DNA from: an uncultured Desulfobacter sp.
GTDB lineage: Bacteria; Desulfobacterota; Desulfobacteria; Desulfobacterales; Desulfobacteraceae
DNA length: 64,000 bases
Assembly: GCF_963666675.1 (NCBI RefSeq)
Contig: NZ_OY762929.1
Location: 4,560,001-4,624,000 of the forward strand
Reading direction: 5' to 3'
Numbering within the stretch: position 1 is the first letter of the stretch; every line of letters starts with the position of its first letter. The translations under genes and the position numbers were made by a program. The notes beneath the pieces were generated by a model. It searched no databases and was not told where the DNA came from. It saw nothing but the letters and a program-made list of their open reading frames with translations. Shown one piece after another: positions 18,694-27,018 of this stretch.

Positions 18694-20705
18694 AACCGGG
18701 ATTCAAAGGCAAACTACTCCTGGGCTTTTTTGTCATGCTCATGGTCCAGGGGCTGGTTATCTTTTTCTGGTTCAGCCAGGCCATGAAAGCCTCGGTGCTC
18801 GACGAGATCAAAAAACAAGGACTTTCCACCGGCACCAGCCTGGCCGTGGGGTTGGTGGAACCGCTTCTGGCCTTGGACTATCTGCGCATGAAGCTTCTGG
18901 TGGATGAGACCACAAAGTTAAGCAACGATATTTTCTACACCTTTGTCCTGGACCCCGAAGGCCGTATCCTGACCCACACCTTTAAAAACGGTTTTCCAAC
19001 CGCGCTGAAGACCGTCAACCCCTTCTCCCGGACAAGCGGTTTTTCACGCAAGCTTCTGGATACAGGAGAGGAAAAAGTTTATGACTACGCCGTTCCCATC
19101 ACCGTCAACCAGGATCTTTTGGGCATCCTTCGCCTAGGGCTTTCCCACACCCGGGCCGAAGAGGTGGTTGCCCAGGTCCTGATCTCCACCATCGTTATCA
19201 TGGTATTGGCCATTTTTCTGGCGGGATTTGTGGGCACCCTGCTGGCCAACCCGGTGATCCGGAGCATCAAAAAACTCCATGACTCATCGGAACAGGCCCT
19301 GCGGGGCAACCTCAACGTTCACACCGCCCCGACCCTTGCAATGAACTGCTGGGACATCATGAAGTGTGAGCGGACGGAATGCCCGGCCTATAAAAATTAC
19401 CATCACCGGTGCTGGTACCTGGCCGGTACCCTGTGCCCCACCTGTGTGGGCGGCGAATATGCAAAAAAAATAGATTCCTGCCGAAAATGCCGGGTCTACC
19501 GGCACTGCTCGGGAGACGAAATCCAGAGCCTGGCCGAAAGTTTTGACGCCATGACGCTCTCTTTGCGGGGCAATTTGTCCGACCTGAAAAAAGCTGAAAA
19601 GATTCTTAATGATCAAAAAGCCCGGCTTCAGACCATTTTGGACGCGATTCCCGATTTTATCTCCTTGCAAAATGCCCAAGGCAGGTATGTCTCTGTGAAC
19701 AAGGCCTTCTGCGACATGCTGGGCAGATCCCAGGAGCAAATCGTGGGGCGTTTCAACAAAGACCTGTTTCCCTCCACCATAGCCCAACGTTACGATGAGG
19801 AAGACACGTCGGTCCTTGTGTCCGGCACCCCCCTGGTTAAAGAAAACCGGCTCAAAGATTCCCGGGGTAAACGCTGGCTCCATGTGGTGAAAGTCCCTGT
19901 CCCGGGAAAGGACCTTCAGTCTGTGGGCCTGGTCTGCAGCGGCAGGGACATCACCAGGTTCAAAGCGGTCCAGGATCAACTCACCCATGCCCAGAAGATG
20001 GAATCCGTGGGCCGCCTGGCCGCAGGGGTGGCCCATGAAATCAACACCCCCCTGGGCATTATCCTGGGTTACGGCCAACTGCTGCTGGAGGATGTGGAAG
20101 AAGAGGGACAGGTCCACCAGGATATTTTGGCCATTGTCAAACAAACCAAAATCTGCGCAAAAATCGTCAAGGATCTGCTCAACTTTTCCAGATCCAGCGA
20201 AAGCGTGACCGCACACTTTGATATTCATACCGCCCTTGAAGAGGTCATCGAGGTGGTGGAACATACCTTTGGCCTGAACCATGTCACCATCATTCGCCGC
20301 TTTCACCCAAGCCCCCTCTACGTGAACGGTGATAAGGAAAAAATCAAGCAGGTTTTTATCAACCTGCTCCACAACGCCTTTGACGCCATTGACAGCAATG
20401 GCAGCATTTTGATCAGCTCCGAGGACGCGGACCAGGGCCGTCAAATAAAAATTTCCGTTACAGATACCGGATGCGGCATTGGTAAAAAGGACCTGCAAAA
20501 AATATTTGACCCCTTTTACACGACCAAAGGACCGGACAAGGGAACGGGACTTGGGCTTTCGGTCACCTTCGGCATCATCAAAGAGCACAACGGAAAAATC
20601 GAGGCCTACTCTCCCCCATCTGATAAATCCCTATCCCATGGAACGGAATTTGTGGTACTTTTGCCCCTGGACAATGAACCTGCGAAAGGAGAACAAGATG
20701 GCTGA
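18690..20705 (+). CDS. sensor histidine kinase with Cys-rich insert and PAS domain
   Basis: Membrane kinase of 671 residues. A membrane helix (9-31), an extracytoplasmic Cache-like region (about 35-160) and a second helix (about 165-190) lead into a HAMP-like segment. Residues 217-275 hold nine cysteines (CWDIMKCERTECPAY, RCWYLAGTLCPTC, SCRKCRVYRHC), which could bind a metal or an Fe-S cluster. A PAS domain follows (about 310-425), then HisKA (LAAGVAHEINTPLGIILGYG, phospho-His in AHEIN) and HATPase (DTGCGIGKKDLQKIFDPFYT, GTGLGLSVTFGI). It is coupled by 4-nt and 8-nt overlaps to the binding protein before it and the regulator after it. Confidence 0.9.
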   Translation: MKPGFKGKLLLGFFVMLMVQGLVIFFWFSQAMKASVLDEIKKQGLSTGTSLAVGLVEPLLALDYLRMKLLVDETTKLSNDIFYTFVLDPEGRILTHTFKNGFPTALKTVNPFSRTSGFSRKLLDTGEEKVYDYAVPITVNQDLLGILRLGLSHTRAEEVVAQVLISTIVIMVLAIFLAGFVGTLLANPVIRSIKKLHDSSEQALRGNLNVHTAPTLAMNCWDIMKCERTECPAYKNYHHRCWYLAGTLCPTCVGGEYAKKIDSCRKCRVYRHCSGDEIQSLAESFDAMTLSLRGNLSDLKKAEKILNDQKARLQTILDAIPDFISLQNAQGRYVSVNKAFCDMLGRSQEQIVGRFNKDLFPSTIAQRYDEEDTSVLVSGTPLVKENRLKDSRGKRWLHVVKVPVPGKDLQSVGLVCSGRDITRFKAVQDQLTHAQKMESVGRLAAGVAHEINTPLGIILGYGQLLLEDVEEEGQVHQDILAIVKQTKICAKIVKDLLNFSRSSESVTAHFDIHTALEEVIEVVEHTFGLNHVTIIRRFHPSPLYVNGDKEKIKQVFINLLHNAFDAIDSNGSILISSEDADQGRQIKISVTDTGCGIGKKDLQKIFDPFYTTKGPDKGTGLGLSVTFGIIKEHNGKIEAYSPPSDKSLSHGTEFVVLLPLDNEPAKGEQDG

Positions 20706-21057
20706 AATTCTGGTCCTGGACGATGTCCAGGATGCCGGTATCCTCATCAAAAGAATACTGGAACGTAAAGGCCATAAGGTCACCCCCTTTACCGAAGAGG
20801 AAGAGGCCATCGCCCATGTGGCCAAGGGCGGGACGGACCTTGCTGTTCTGGATATCAAGCTCAAAAAGATGAACGGCGTGGACGTACTCGAAGAGATGAA
20901 AAAAAAGGATGCAAGCATCCGTGTGATCATGCTCACAGGCTATCCCACCATTGAGACGGCCAGGGAAAGCCTCTCTTTGGGGGCATCGGCCTACTGCGTC
21001 AAGCCCATTGACAAGGACGAACTGGAATCAAAGGTGGACGAGGTGCTCAACGCCTGA
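20698..21057 (+). CDS. single-domain response regulator
   Basis: Receiver domain of 119 residues starting MAEILVLDDVQDAGILIKRI. The phospho-acceptor Asp is in DLAVLDIKLKKMNGVDVLEEM, and Thr and Lys are in IMLTGYPTIETA and AYCVKPIDK. There is no output domain. The start ATG overlaps the kinase stop by 8 nt and has AAAGGAG upstream, so a longer frame reaching back to 20479 is excluded. As a CheY-like regulator it must act on another protein or pass the phosphate on. It is the third gene of a binding protein-kinase-regulator operon. Confidence 0.93.
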   Translation: MAEILVLDDVQDAGILIKRILERKGHKVTPFTEEEEAIAHVAKGGTDLAVLDIKLKKMNGVDVLEEMKKKDASIRVIMLTGYPTIETARESLSLGASAYCVKPIDKDELESKVDEVLNA

Positions 21058-21099
21058 CCCCAGCCATGATTTGGGGATTGCTTCTATTGTCGGACATTT

Positions 21100-21213
21100 T
21101 TGTAGGGGCAACCCCCTGTGGTTGCCCTTGTTCGGGGAGGCCAAGGGGACAGGGCAGGCACAGGGACCGGGCAGGCACAGGGACAGGGCAGGCACAGGGG
21201 CCTGCCCCTACAG
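21100..21213. repeat. GC-rich hairpin repeat, family A, copy 3, with an internal tandem expansion
   Basis: TGTAGGGGCAACCCCCTGTG starts the element and GGGGCCTGCCCCTACAG ends it. Between them the unit GGGCAGGCACAGGGAC-type (16-18 bp) occurs about three times in tandem, which lengthens this copy to about 114 bp. The outer arms GTAGGGGCA and TGCCCCTAC-like ends pair. Short frames across it are artefacts of the repeat. Confidence 0.75.
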
Positions 21214-21248
21214 CCGTCGAGGTTAAAACCAAACGCGGGCTCAGCCCA

Positions 21249-21488
21249 TTATTCAAGCACCCAGCTGTACTCCAACCCCGGCCCAATGCATTTCCAGCCG
21301 TCATCTATCAATGAGAGGCCTGTCTCGGTGAAATTAATATCTGTTTGACGATCCGCGATCGTCACATTGCCGTTCTGATCCGATTGAAAGGCAACGGCTT
21401 TTCCACGTTTATGCAACAGCACAAAATGATCGGCGCCCTTTTGAAAAAGCCGTTGCAGGCCCGCCTTTGGATAATCATCTTCATTCAT
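21249..21488 (-). CDS. small hypothetical protein
   Basis: A 79-residue soluble protein (MNEDDYPKAGLQRLFQKGAD through GLEYSWVLE). It contains the segments FVLLHKRGKAVAFQSDQNGN and VTIADRQTDINFTETGLSLI, suggesting a small beta-rich fold. No family is recognised. The ATG at 21488 has GAGG about 8 nt upstream; the upstream TTG would leave no ribosome site. It follows the SLOG gene on the same strand by about 35 nt, so they may be co-transcribed. Confidence 0.5.
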   Translation of the reverse strand: MNEDDYPKAGLQRLFQKGADHFVLLHKRGKAVAFQSDQNGNVTIADRQTDINFTETGLSLIDDGWKCIGPGLEYSWVLE

Positions 21489-21522
21489 TGATTTATTCCT
21501 CAAATCGGTGTCATACCCCGTG

Positions 21523-22152
21523 CTATTGCGGCAGATTCAACACCACCCGGGCAATGCGGGCGGCGGCCTCTTTGGGGCTTCGGCAGGGAAGCATCCCCGG
21601 AATATTGGGGGCACCGGAAAGACCGAGTACCTTTTTTTCAAACTGCAGGCCAAAGGCAATCTCCGAAAGGGTGCCGTATCCCCCGCCGATGGCCACAAGA
21701 CAAAGGGCGGCCCGGGTCAGGATCGCGTTTCTGGCCACACCGATCCCGGTGGCCAGGGGGATGGTGACATAGGGATTGGCAAAATCCGGACTGTCATCGG
21801 GCAGCAGCCCCACACAAATACCGCCGGCCCCGGATGCCCCTTTGCAGGCTGCCTCCATCACCCCCTGGCGCCCCCCACAGATCAAAGTCAGCCCCATCCG
21901 GGCAATGAGCCCGCCCAATTCCAGGGCATCGGCAAGCTGTTCTTCCGACGCTTTGCGGCCGCCCAGAATGCCCACCGGGACCCGGCACCGGCTCTCCTGC
22001 TGCTGCAGCCGGGTGACCGCATCCATTTCCGATACCGGGGCAAGCTCTGGGGGGATGTCGTCAAGGTCGCCCCAAGCCCGATTTTCTGGGGAAAAAACCC
22101 GCGCGGACCGCAGATCTATGAGATTGTTGTCTAAATCAAAAGCCAATGACAT
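21523..22152 (-). CDS. SLOG family (TIGR00725-type) putative nucleotide-binding protein
   Basis: Protein of 209 residues with a Rossmann-like SLOG fold related to LOG and lysine decarboxylase-like proteins. VGILGGRKASEEQLADALELG, LICGGRQGVMEAACKGA, ARNAILTRAALCLVAIGGGY and the GGGYGTLSEIAFGL motif (GGGxGTxxE) are visible. Members may bind or cleave nucleotides, but the exact substrate of this subfamily is not established. The first 55 residues are an extra N-terminal part with no assignment. AGGAG lies 7 nt before the ATG. It lies downstream of a hydrolase gene on the same strand. Confidence 0.82.
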   Translation of the reverse strand: MSLAFDLDNNLIDLRSARVFSPENRAWGDLDDIPPELAPVSEMDAVTRLQQQESRCRVPVGILGGRKASEEQLADALELGGLIARMGLTLICGGRQGVMEAACKGASGAGGICVGLLPDDSPDFANPYVTIPLATGIGVARNAILTRAALCLVAIGGGYGTLSEIAFGLQFEKKVLGLSGAPNIPGMLPCRSPKEAAARIARVVLNLPQ

Positions 22153-22177
22153 GACAGAACTCCTGTAATAGTAAATG

Positions 22178-22209
22178 GCTTCGACCCAAAGGTCTAAATC
22201 GGTCGAAGC
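22178..22209. promoter_or_regulatory. 9-bp inverted repeat between hydrolase and SLOG genes
   Basis: GCTTCGACC (22178-22186) and GGTCGAAGC (22201-22209) are perfect complements with a 14-nt loop. On the plus strand it is followed by GCTCTTTT, so it looks like a weak terminator in that direction. Both flanking genes are on the minus strand, where no T run follows. It could also be an operator for the SLOG gene, 26 nt upstream of its start. Confidence 0.4.
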
Positions 22210-22267
22210 GCTCTTTTATCCTTAGGCCCGCAGATAAAATAAAGTAGGCGAAATTGCGGTCCTTACA

Positions 22268-23059
22268 TCAATTGGCACGTAAAAAATCAACCAGCGCAGC
22301 ATTAAAGGCATCCGGCTGCTCCATATTTACCATATGCCCGGCATCGGCCACCATGCAAAGCCGGGCATCGGGGATCTGCCCGGCCATCTCCTGTGATTTT
22401 TCCGAAGGGATCGCCTTGTCTTCGTTGGCACCCATGACCAATGCGGGAATTTTGAGCTGGGGCAGCAACGCCGATGAGTCCTTCCGATCCCGAATCGCTT
22501 CCAGCCCCACAACAAACCCGGCAGGAGACGTAGCCGTCATCCAGCCGCGCACCTCTTCCACCAGTTCAGGCCGGCCGGCAACCGTCTGATCCGCAAAAAT
22601 AAGCGGTGTAAACGCATTGGGCACCACTTCCGGACGGCCGGCCTGAATCTCCGAGATCAGATGGTTGCGCTTGCCCCGGGCGGTTTCATCATCGGCATCG
22701 GCGCGGGTAACAATAAAACAGGCGGCGGAAAAGCGTTCCGGATACCGGGTCAGCAAGTTAAGCATCACATACCCGCCCATGGACATGCCGCCGACCACGG
22801 CTTTCTCAATACCCAGATGATCCAGCAGTGCGATCAAATCATCGGCCAGCAGATCCGTTGAGCCGGTCTCAGACCCCGCTTCGCTCTCCCCGAACCCTCT
22901 CAGATCGGGAACCACAACCCGAAACCCAGCCGCAGCCAACGCCTGCCTCTGGGGATGCCACATTTTCCGGCAAAGGGGAAATCCGTGAATCAACAATACT
23001 GCAGGCCCCTCTCCTGCTTCATCATAAGCCAACCCAATTCCATTAAGCGTTGCTTGCAT
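22268..23059 (-). CDS. alpha/beta-fold hydrolase
   Basis: Protein of 263 residues of the alpha/beta hydrolase superfamily. The oxyanion-hole motif VLLIHGFPLCRKMWHPQ lies near residue 26, the nucleophile elbow GGMSMGGYVMLN (Ser in GMSMG) near 92, and the catalytic His in VADAGHMVNMEQPDAF near 240; an Asp can be supplied by VMGANEDKAIP. The nearest look is to esterases/3-oxoadipate enol-lactonase-like enzymes, but the substrate cannot be read from sequence. GGAGG 5 nt before the ATG at 23059 sets the start; an upstream in-frame ATG at 23122 lacks one. Confidence 0.85.
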   Translation of the reverse strand: MQATLNGIGLAYDEAGEGPAVLLIHGFPLCRKMWHPQRQALAAAGFRVVVPDLRGFGESEAGSETGSTDLLADDLIALLDHLGIEKAVVGGMSMGGYVMLNLLTRYPERFSAACFIVTRADADDETARGKRNHLISEIQAGRPEVVPNAFTPLIFADQTVAGRPELVEEVRGWMTATSPAGFVVGLEAIRDRKDSSALLPQLKIPALVMGANEDKAIPSEKSQEMAGQIPDARLCMVADAGHMVNMEQPDAFNAALVDFLRAN

Positions 23060-23342
23060 ATAACCTCCCAAATAACGGTCATGGGGCCATCCGGCCCGAG
23101 AATATCCGGCCTCACCCCACAACTAAACATGAAAATAATTTAACAACTCACCGCATCGTTCCCAGCAACATCGATATCCTACCAGCTCCCAGCCCGCACA
23201 ACAAGCGCTTAAAAAGAGTCCTTTTCATTGTTATCATGCCCCATACGCTGCGGGTGCCCTATCCAAAAAAAAATTTGCAAGCCGGTTCGGATGGTGTTCA
23301 TGATTTCACCGTTTTAAATTTTAAAGAGGACGGATCAAAAAT

Positions 23343-23533
23343 ATGAATATTCTTTTTGCTGCATCCGAAAATTCCTGGGGCGGTTTTTCGATATCATTCC
23401 CTCAGAATTGCCCCATCACAACGTTAAGGCAACCGGAAAATTTCAAATAGACAGTCTCAAAGGCATTGTGAAGGTGGTACCGGATAATATCCGCAGGCTG
23501 GAAAAAAATCAGGCGCCGCTCTATTTCAAATAG
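23343..23533 (+). pseudogene. remnant of a 2-hydroxyacid dehydrogenase-like gene
   Basis: ATG at 23343 starts MNILFAASENSWGGF. With one extra T in the T run at 23384-23388 the frame continues FDIIPSELPHHNVKATGKF and IDSLKG, then jumps to KVVPDNIRRLEKNQAPLYFK and stops. The first part resembles the N-terminus of D-isomer 2-hydroxyacid dehydrogenases and the last part their C-terminus, so some 250 residues in between are missing. This likeness is from memory. Without the frame correction only 35 codons are open. The 3' end overlaps the end of the converging transporter gene. Confidence 0.45.
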
Positions 23534-24468
23534 TGATACAGGTAATCAAACACAAACAAAATTGAAGGCAGTGACAACAGCGTAAACAGCAAGCTGGATA
23601 CCAGATATTGATTAACGATCTCACGGTTCCCCTGGGCCCGTGAGGCAAATATCGGCAACGCTGTGAGCGGGGGCGTCGCTGCCTGCATCACAATAATAAA
23701 TGCGATGTTGTATTCAAGTTTAAAAAATAAAATGATTCCCATGCCCAGGATCGGAAACAGGATATTTTTGATGACGATGAATTTAATGATTTCCCCCCAG
23801 ACAATCGTCCCGGTTTTTTGAAGATCCACATAAATATTGCTGCCGATAATGAGCATAAGCAGCGGGATGGTCATGCCGCCGACCATCTTCAGGGCCGTTA
23901 AAATAAATTCCGGGATCAGCTGATCTCCATGTGTAAACTTTAAAATCAACCCCAAAGATGTTGCGATCAGTACCGGATTGATTGTTTTCTTAAGGCCGAA
24001 TTGCCGCTGCCCTTTTTTAAAAAATAAGTGATAGGTGTTAAAAAAGAAGGCTGGATAAAAAATGGTGAATAAAAATAAATGAATTAATAATGAAGAATCG
24101 GCCCCAAATGTTTCGGTGATAACGATGATTGGAATGAAAAGGCCGTTTTGAAACACCAGGGACAGGTTCGTCTCTTCTTGAATCTCCTTTTGAAAAAGAC
24201 GTTTAAACAGATTGGCCATGATGATCGCAGCGATCGTAAAAATCACCCAGTAGACTGGATATAGATACCAGTCGGGAAAATCCGCCGGGTTAAACGTCTT
24301 GATGATCCGGAAAAAAATTAACGACGGCAGCGCAATTTCTAAAACCAGCGGGGAGAGAAGGTCCACAACATCTGTGGGAACCAGCCTTCTTTTAGCCACC
24401 AAAAAACCTAAAGCGCCAATGAAAAACATGATGCCAACGGATTGAGCGACAACGATAAACATATTCAT
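23521..24468 (-). CDS. AEC-family (auxin efflux carrier type) transporter
   Basis: Membrane protein of 315 residues with about ten hydrophobic helices. It starts FIVVAQSVGIMFFIGALGFL and LLSPLVLEIALPSLIFFRII, which is the pattern of the AEC (PIN-related, MleP/MdcF-type) permeases. The second half repeats it: GGMTIPLLMLIIGSNIYV and MQAATPPLTALPIFASRAQG. Bacterial members export or exchange organic acids such as malonate or malate; the substrate here is unknown. Its start overlaps the stop of the truncated LysR-type gene by 4 nt, so the two were probably a regulator-transporter pair. Confidence 0.82.
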   Translation of the reverse strand: MNMFIVVAQSVGIMFFIGALGFLVAKRRLVPTDVVDLLSPLVLEIALPSLIFFRIIKTFNPADFPDWYLYPVYWVIFTIAAIIMANLFKRLFQKEIQEETNLSLVFQNGLFIPIIVITETFGADSSLLIHLFLFTIFYPAFFFNTYHLFFKKGQRQFGLKKTINPVLIATSLGLILKFTHGDQLIPEFILTALKMVGGMTIPLLMLIIGSNIYVDLQKTGTIVWGEIIKFIVIKNILFPILGMGIILFFKLEYNIAFIIVMQAATPPLTALPIFASRAQGNREIVNQYLVSSLLFTLLSLPSILFVFDYLYHYLK

Positions 24469-24830
24469 ACCGACCTTCCTGCTATTCCTTTAACCCCTTT
24501 GACTTGATCGTACATAAACCCCATGAATGCTTTGATTCTCTGGGTATTCTTCAAATCCGGATGGGGGAGCATCCACGTATCGTGATAAAATCGGCGGGGG
24601 CTCTTCATCACACTGACCAGGGACGGGTCCCGGCCGCTTTCCGTCAAAACATAGCCGGACTTGAATCGTTCAAAGAGCCGGGCTTCCAGCTTTTTTTCAA
24701 GGGCGTTCACCCTAGGCAGCACGGTTGAATGATTCACTTTTAAAGATTGGCTTGCCCCGGTCAAGGTTCCCAGGCGTGCAACTTTCAAAAAAAAATAACG
24801 GTAATCATCCCAACTGACCTTGTTGTGCAT
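24465..24830 (-). CDS. internally deleted LysR-type regulator
   Basis: The first 70 residues are a LysR winged helix-turn-helix: VSWDDYRYFFLKVARLGTLT, GASQSLKVNHSTVLPRVNALEKKL and ARLFERFKSGYVLTESG. After residue 74 the sequence jumps to DPSLVSVMKSPRRFYHDTWM and LPHPDLKNTQRIKAFMGFMY, which resembles the C-terminal end of full-length LysR proteins. The effector-binding domain, about 150 residues, is missing in frame. With 121 residues it may still bind DNA, but it is more likely a decayed gene. A start at 24845 is possible. Confidence 0.6.
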   Translation of the reverse strand: MHNKVSWDDYRYFFLKVARLGTLTGASQSLKVNHSTVLPRVNALEKKLEARLFERFKSGYVLTESGRDPSLVSVMKSPRRFYHDTWMLPHPDLKNTQRIKAFMGFMYDQVKGVKGIAGRSV

Positions 24831-24989
24831 TTTTGCAATCCCCATAGACAATAAGCCGGTCTTAATATGCACAATAACAGACCCTATGTTATGGTACAAG
24901 GTGAACCCAATTTACCCCCCAGGGTGAAAGCCGTTACAAGGTCGTCGGCACCTTGACCATGCATGGTGTAAGCAAACCGGTTACACTTG

Positions 24990-25340
24990 CCGTTGCGGGT
25001 CGAAGCCTGGGTCATGATAGACCTGGCTCGGCCCATGGCCGTTTATATGAAAGAGCTCGATAACTTATTGAGTTCTTTCAACCTTGGTTGTGGGCTGTCC
25101 TTCAGTGCTGATATGTCAGGCCAGCCCATGGCTGTTTTATATGAAAGAGCTCAGTAAGTTACTGAGTTCTTTCAACTTTCGTTGTGGGCTGTCCTTCAGT
25201 GCTGATATGTCAGGCCAGCCCATGGCTGTTATATGAAAGAGCTCAGTAAGTTGCTGAGTTCTTTCAACCTTCGTTGTGGGCTGTACCTCAGTGCTGATAT
25301 GTCAAGTCAGCCCATGGCTGTTATATGAAAGAGCTTGATA
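24990..25340 (+). repeat. tandem array of the 92-94 bp repeat, family C
   Basis: Three clear units start at 25047, 25141 and 25233 (ATGAAAGAGCTC...), and a partial fourth starts at 25325. A diverged unit lies upstream (24990-25046). Each unit has two hairpins: GAAAGAGCTCAGTAA pairing with TTACTGAGTTCTTTC, and GTGGGCTG pairing with CAGCCCAT, followed by GGCTGTTATAT. The spacing (94, 92, 92) is not a multiple of three, so the open-looking ATGAAAGAG start is not a coding repeat. Other arrays lie at 42337-42431, 43726-44006, 62790-62870 and 63797-63996. The rest of the 24900-25656 gap holds only short, unconvincing frames. Confidence 0.85.
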
Positions 25341-25656
25341 ATGAAAATTGCGAAAATGCTCAACGCGGTGAAAATCATCACAACGGCACAAAACAACGCC
25401 ACCGCCATCTCGAATAATTTAGACTTGGACGAAATAAAAAATTTATGATTCATCTTTGGCATGGGCAAATCCGGCATCATGTTTAAAATTTTTCATAATC
25501 CGGCGGACCAGTTCCGGGTTGATTGTCAATATTTTTACAAATTCATCCTGCCTGGAAAGCAGTTTTTGACGCCTTTTTTCCATTGAAGGTCGATGCTTGC
25601 TAATATTTTTATTCTCTGTTATACCCTGCCTGAAAAAATTGCAGGAGCGCGGTTTC

Positions 25657-26931
25657 ATGCAGCAAAAAAATTTTTTTTACGGCTGGACGATTGTTGGCGT
25701 AGCTTTTTTGATCGGTCTTACCCAGGCCGGTGTCTTCCAGAATGTACTGTCGATCTTCCTTAAACCCATGGCTGACGAGTTCGGCTGGAATCGTTCCATC
25801 ATCACCGGTTCCATTGCTGTGGGCTCCCTGTCCGGCGGCATTCTCTCCCCCCTGGTGGGTCCTTACCTGGATCGCAATGGCCCGCGAAAAGCGGCTTTCT
25901 GGGGAATTACCATTTTAAGCGCAGGCCTTATCGCTTTGTCACAGCTCTCTTCGGCCTGGCAGCTCTACCTGTTTTTCGGCACCGGCCGTATGATTGCCTC
26001 GGGTCTGCTGGCCCTGGTGGTCACGGTGAGTGTATCCAACTGGTTTATTGAAAAACGGGGACGGGCCATGGGGATCTCCCAGCTGGGCAGTCGCATCGGC
26101 ATCGCATTTCTGCCTTTGCTGGTCCAGCATATCATTATTTCCCATGGGTGGCGTACGGCCTGGGCGGTTTTAGGCATTATTGTATTTGCGTTTTCGGCCC
26201 TGCCCAGTCTGATTTTTCTAAAACGACGACCCGAAGACGTTGGCTTGCTGCCGGACGGCAGAGAGCCGGAAGAAGAGTTAAAGACAGACGCGTCCAACCC
26301 GGATGATTTAAGTAAAGCGCCCCGCTATAATCTGGAAAATGAACCGGTTTGGACCCGGCAAACCGCATTTCGCACCGTTTCATTCTGGCAGCTCATATTT
26401 GTGATGTGTGTGATTTATCTGGTCGGCGCCGGGTCTAATTTCCACCTGTTTCCATTTATGACGGACCAGGGGGTGCCGGCAACCACGGCCGTGCTGGTCA
26501 TCACCGTTTTATCGGTTTGCGCGGCATTGGGCGGGGTGTTGTTCGGTTTTCTGGCAGAAAAAATATCCGTTAAAATACTTATGGCCGGGGTGTTGATCAC
26601 CATCGGCTTCCTCTTCTTCTCGGTTTTCTGGGCAGTCAGAAAACCTGTGTATATGTTCGTCTTTGCCGTTGTCTACGGCATCATCCGGGGTGGGGTTCTG
26701 CCGCTGATATTCCTGCTGTGGACCGAATTTTACGGCAGAAGATCTTCGGGCACCGTGCTGGGGATTGCCGGGCCTTTCCGGATGGCTGCAAACGCCGCCG
26801 GACCCGTCTCAGCGGCGATTTTCTTTGACCTCTTCCATAGCTACTGGATTCCCTTTTCCGCCTTCACCATTCTCCTGGTCATGGCCGGCCTGTTGTGCCT
26901 GATCGCAAAACCGCCTGTCAGCCCGGAATAG
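25657..26931 (+). CDS. MFS transporter
   Basis: Major facilitator permease of 424 residues with twelve predicted helices in two groups of six. The start MQQKNFFYGWTIVGVAFLIG (YGW near the N-terminus), FGWNRSIITGSIAVGSLSGG, LVGPYLDRNGPRKAAFWG and the RGRAMGISQLGSRIG segment place it with the oxalate/formate antiporter and monocarboxylate-type MFS group. A cytoplasmic loop (about 195-240) separates the halves. The substrate is unknown but likely a small carboxylate. AGGAG lies 9-10 nt before the ATG at 25657; earlier in-frame starts would add an unrelated leader. It is single and converges with the ACP gene. Confidence 0.85.
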   Translation: MQQKNFFYGWTIVGVAFLIGLTQAGVFQNVLSIFLKPMADEFGWNRSIITGSIAVGSLSGGILSPLVGPYLDRNGPRKAAFWGITILSAGLIALSQLSSAWQLYLFFGTGRMIASGLLALVVTVSVSNWFIEKRGRAMGISQLGSRIGIAFLPLLVQHIIISHGWRTAWAVLGIIVFAFSALPSLIFLKRRPEDVGLLPDGREPEEELKTDASNPDDLSKAPRYNLENEPVWTRQTAFRTVSFWQLIFVMCVIYLVGAGSNFHLFPFMTDQGVPATTAVLVITVLSVCAALGGVLFGFLAEKISVKILMAGVLITIGFLFFSVFWAVRKPVYMFVFAVVYGIIRGGVLPLIFLLWTEFYGRRSSGTVLGIAGPFRMAANAAGPVSAAIFFDLFHSYWIPFSAFTILLVMAGLLCLIAKPPVSPE

Positions 26932-27018
26932 ACATCAAACCATTTATGCCCTTGTATTGCGGGGTGGGAATTTGCAGGTAATTCAAAATGTTGCAGAATA
27001 ACATCATTAACTGAAAAC

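Noticed and set aside
19284..20588. Minus-strand frame of 434 codons opposite the sensor kinase
   Set aside because: It is an antisense shadow. The plus strand has complete HisKA and HATPase motifs and overlaps its neighbours in an operon manner.
21523..22134. Plus-strand frame of 208 codons opposite the SLOG gene
   Set aside because: The minus strand has the GGGxGTxxE motif and a ribosome site; the plus frame is Pro/Gly-rich shadow.
25047..25340. ATGAAAGAGCTC-type starts in each family C repeat as a coding tandem repeat
   Set aside because: Unit lengths are 94 and 92, so the frame changes from unit to unit, and stops occur early. The conserved part is the hairpin, not the codons.
24990..25340. 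CRISPR array
   Set aside because: The whole 92-94 bp unit is repeated, without short repeats and unique spacers, and there are no cas genes in the window.
25341..25448. Short frame of 35 codons (MKIAKMLNAVKIITTAQNNA...)
   Set aside because: It begins at the end of the repeat array, has no ribosome site and resembles no family. It could be a gene remnant but cannot be supported.
25443..25658. 71-codon minus-strand frame upstream of the MFS gene
   Set aside because: Much of it overlaps the MFS promoter and start region, there is no clear ribosome site, and the highly basic sequence shows no known motif.
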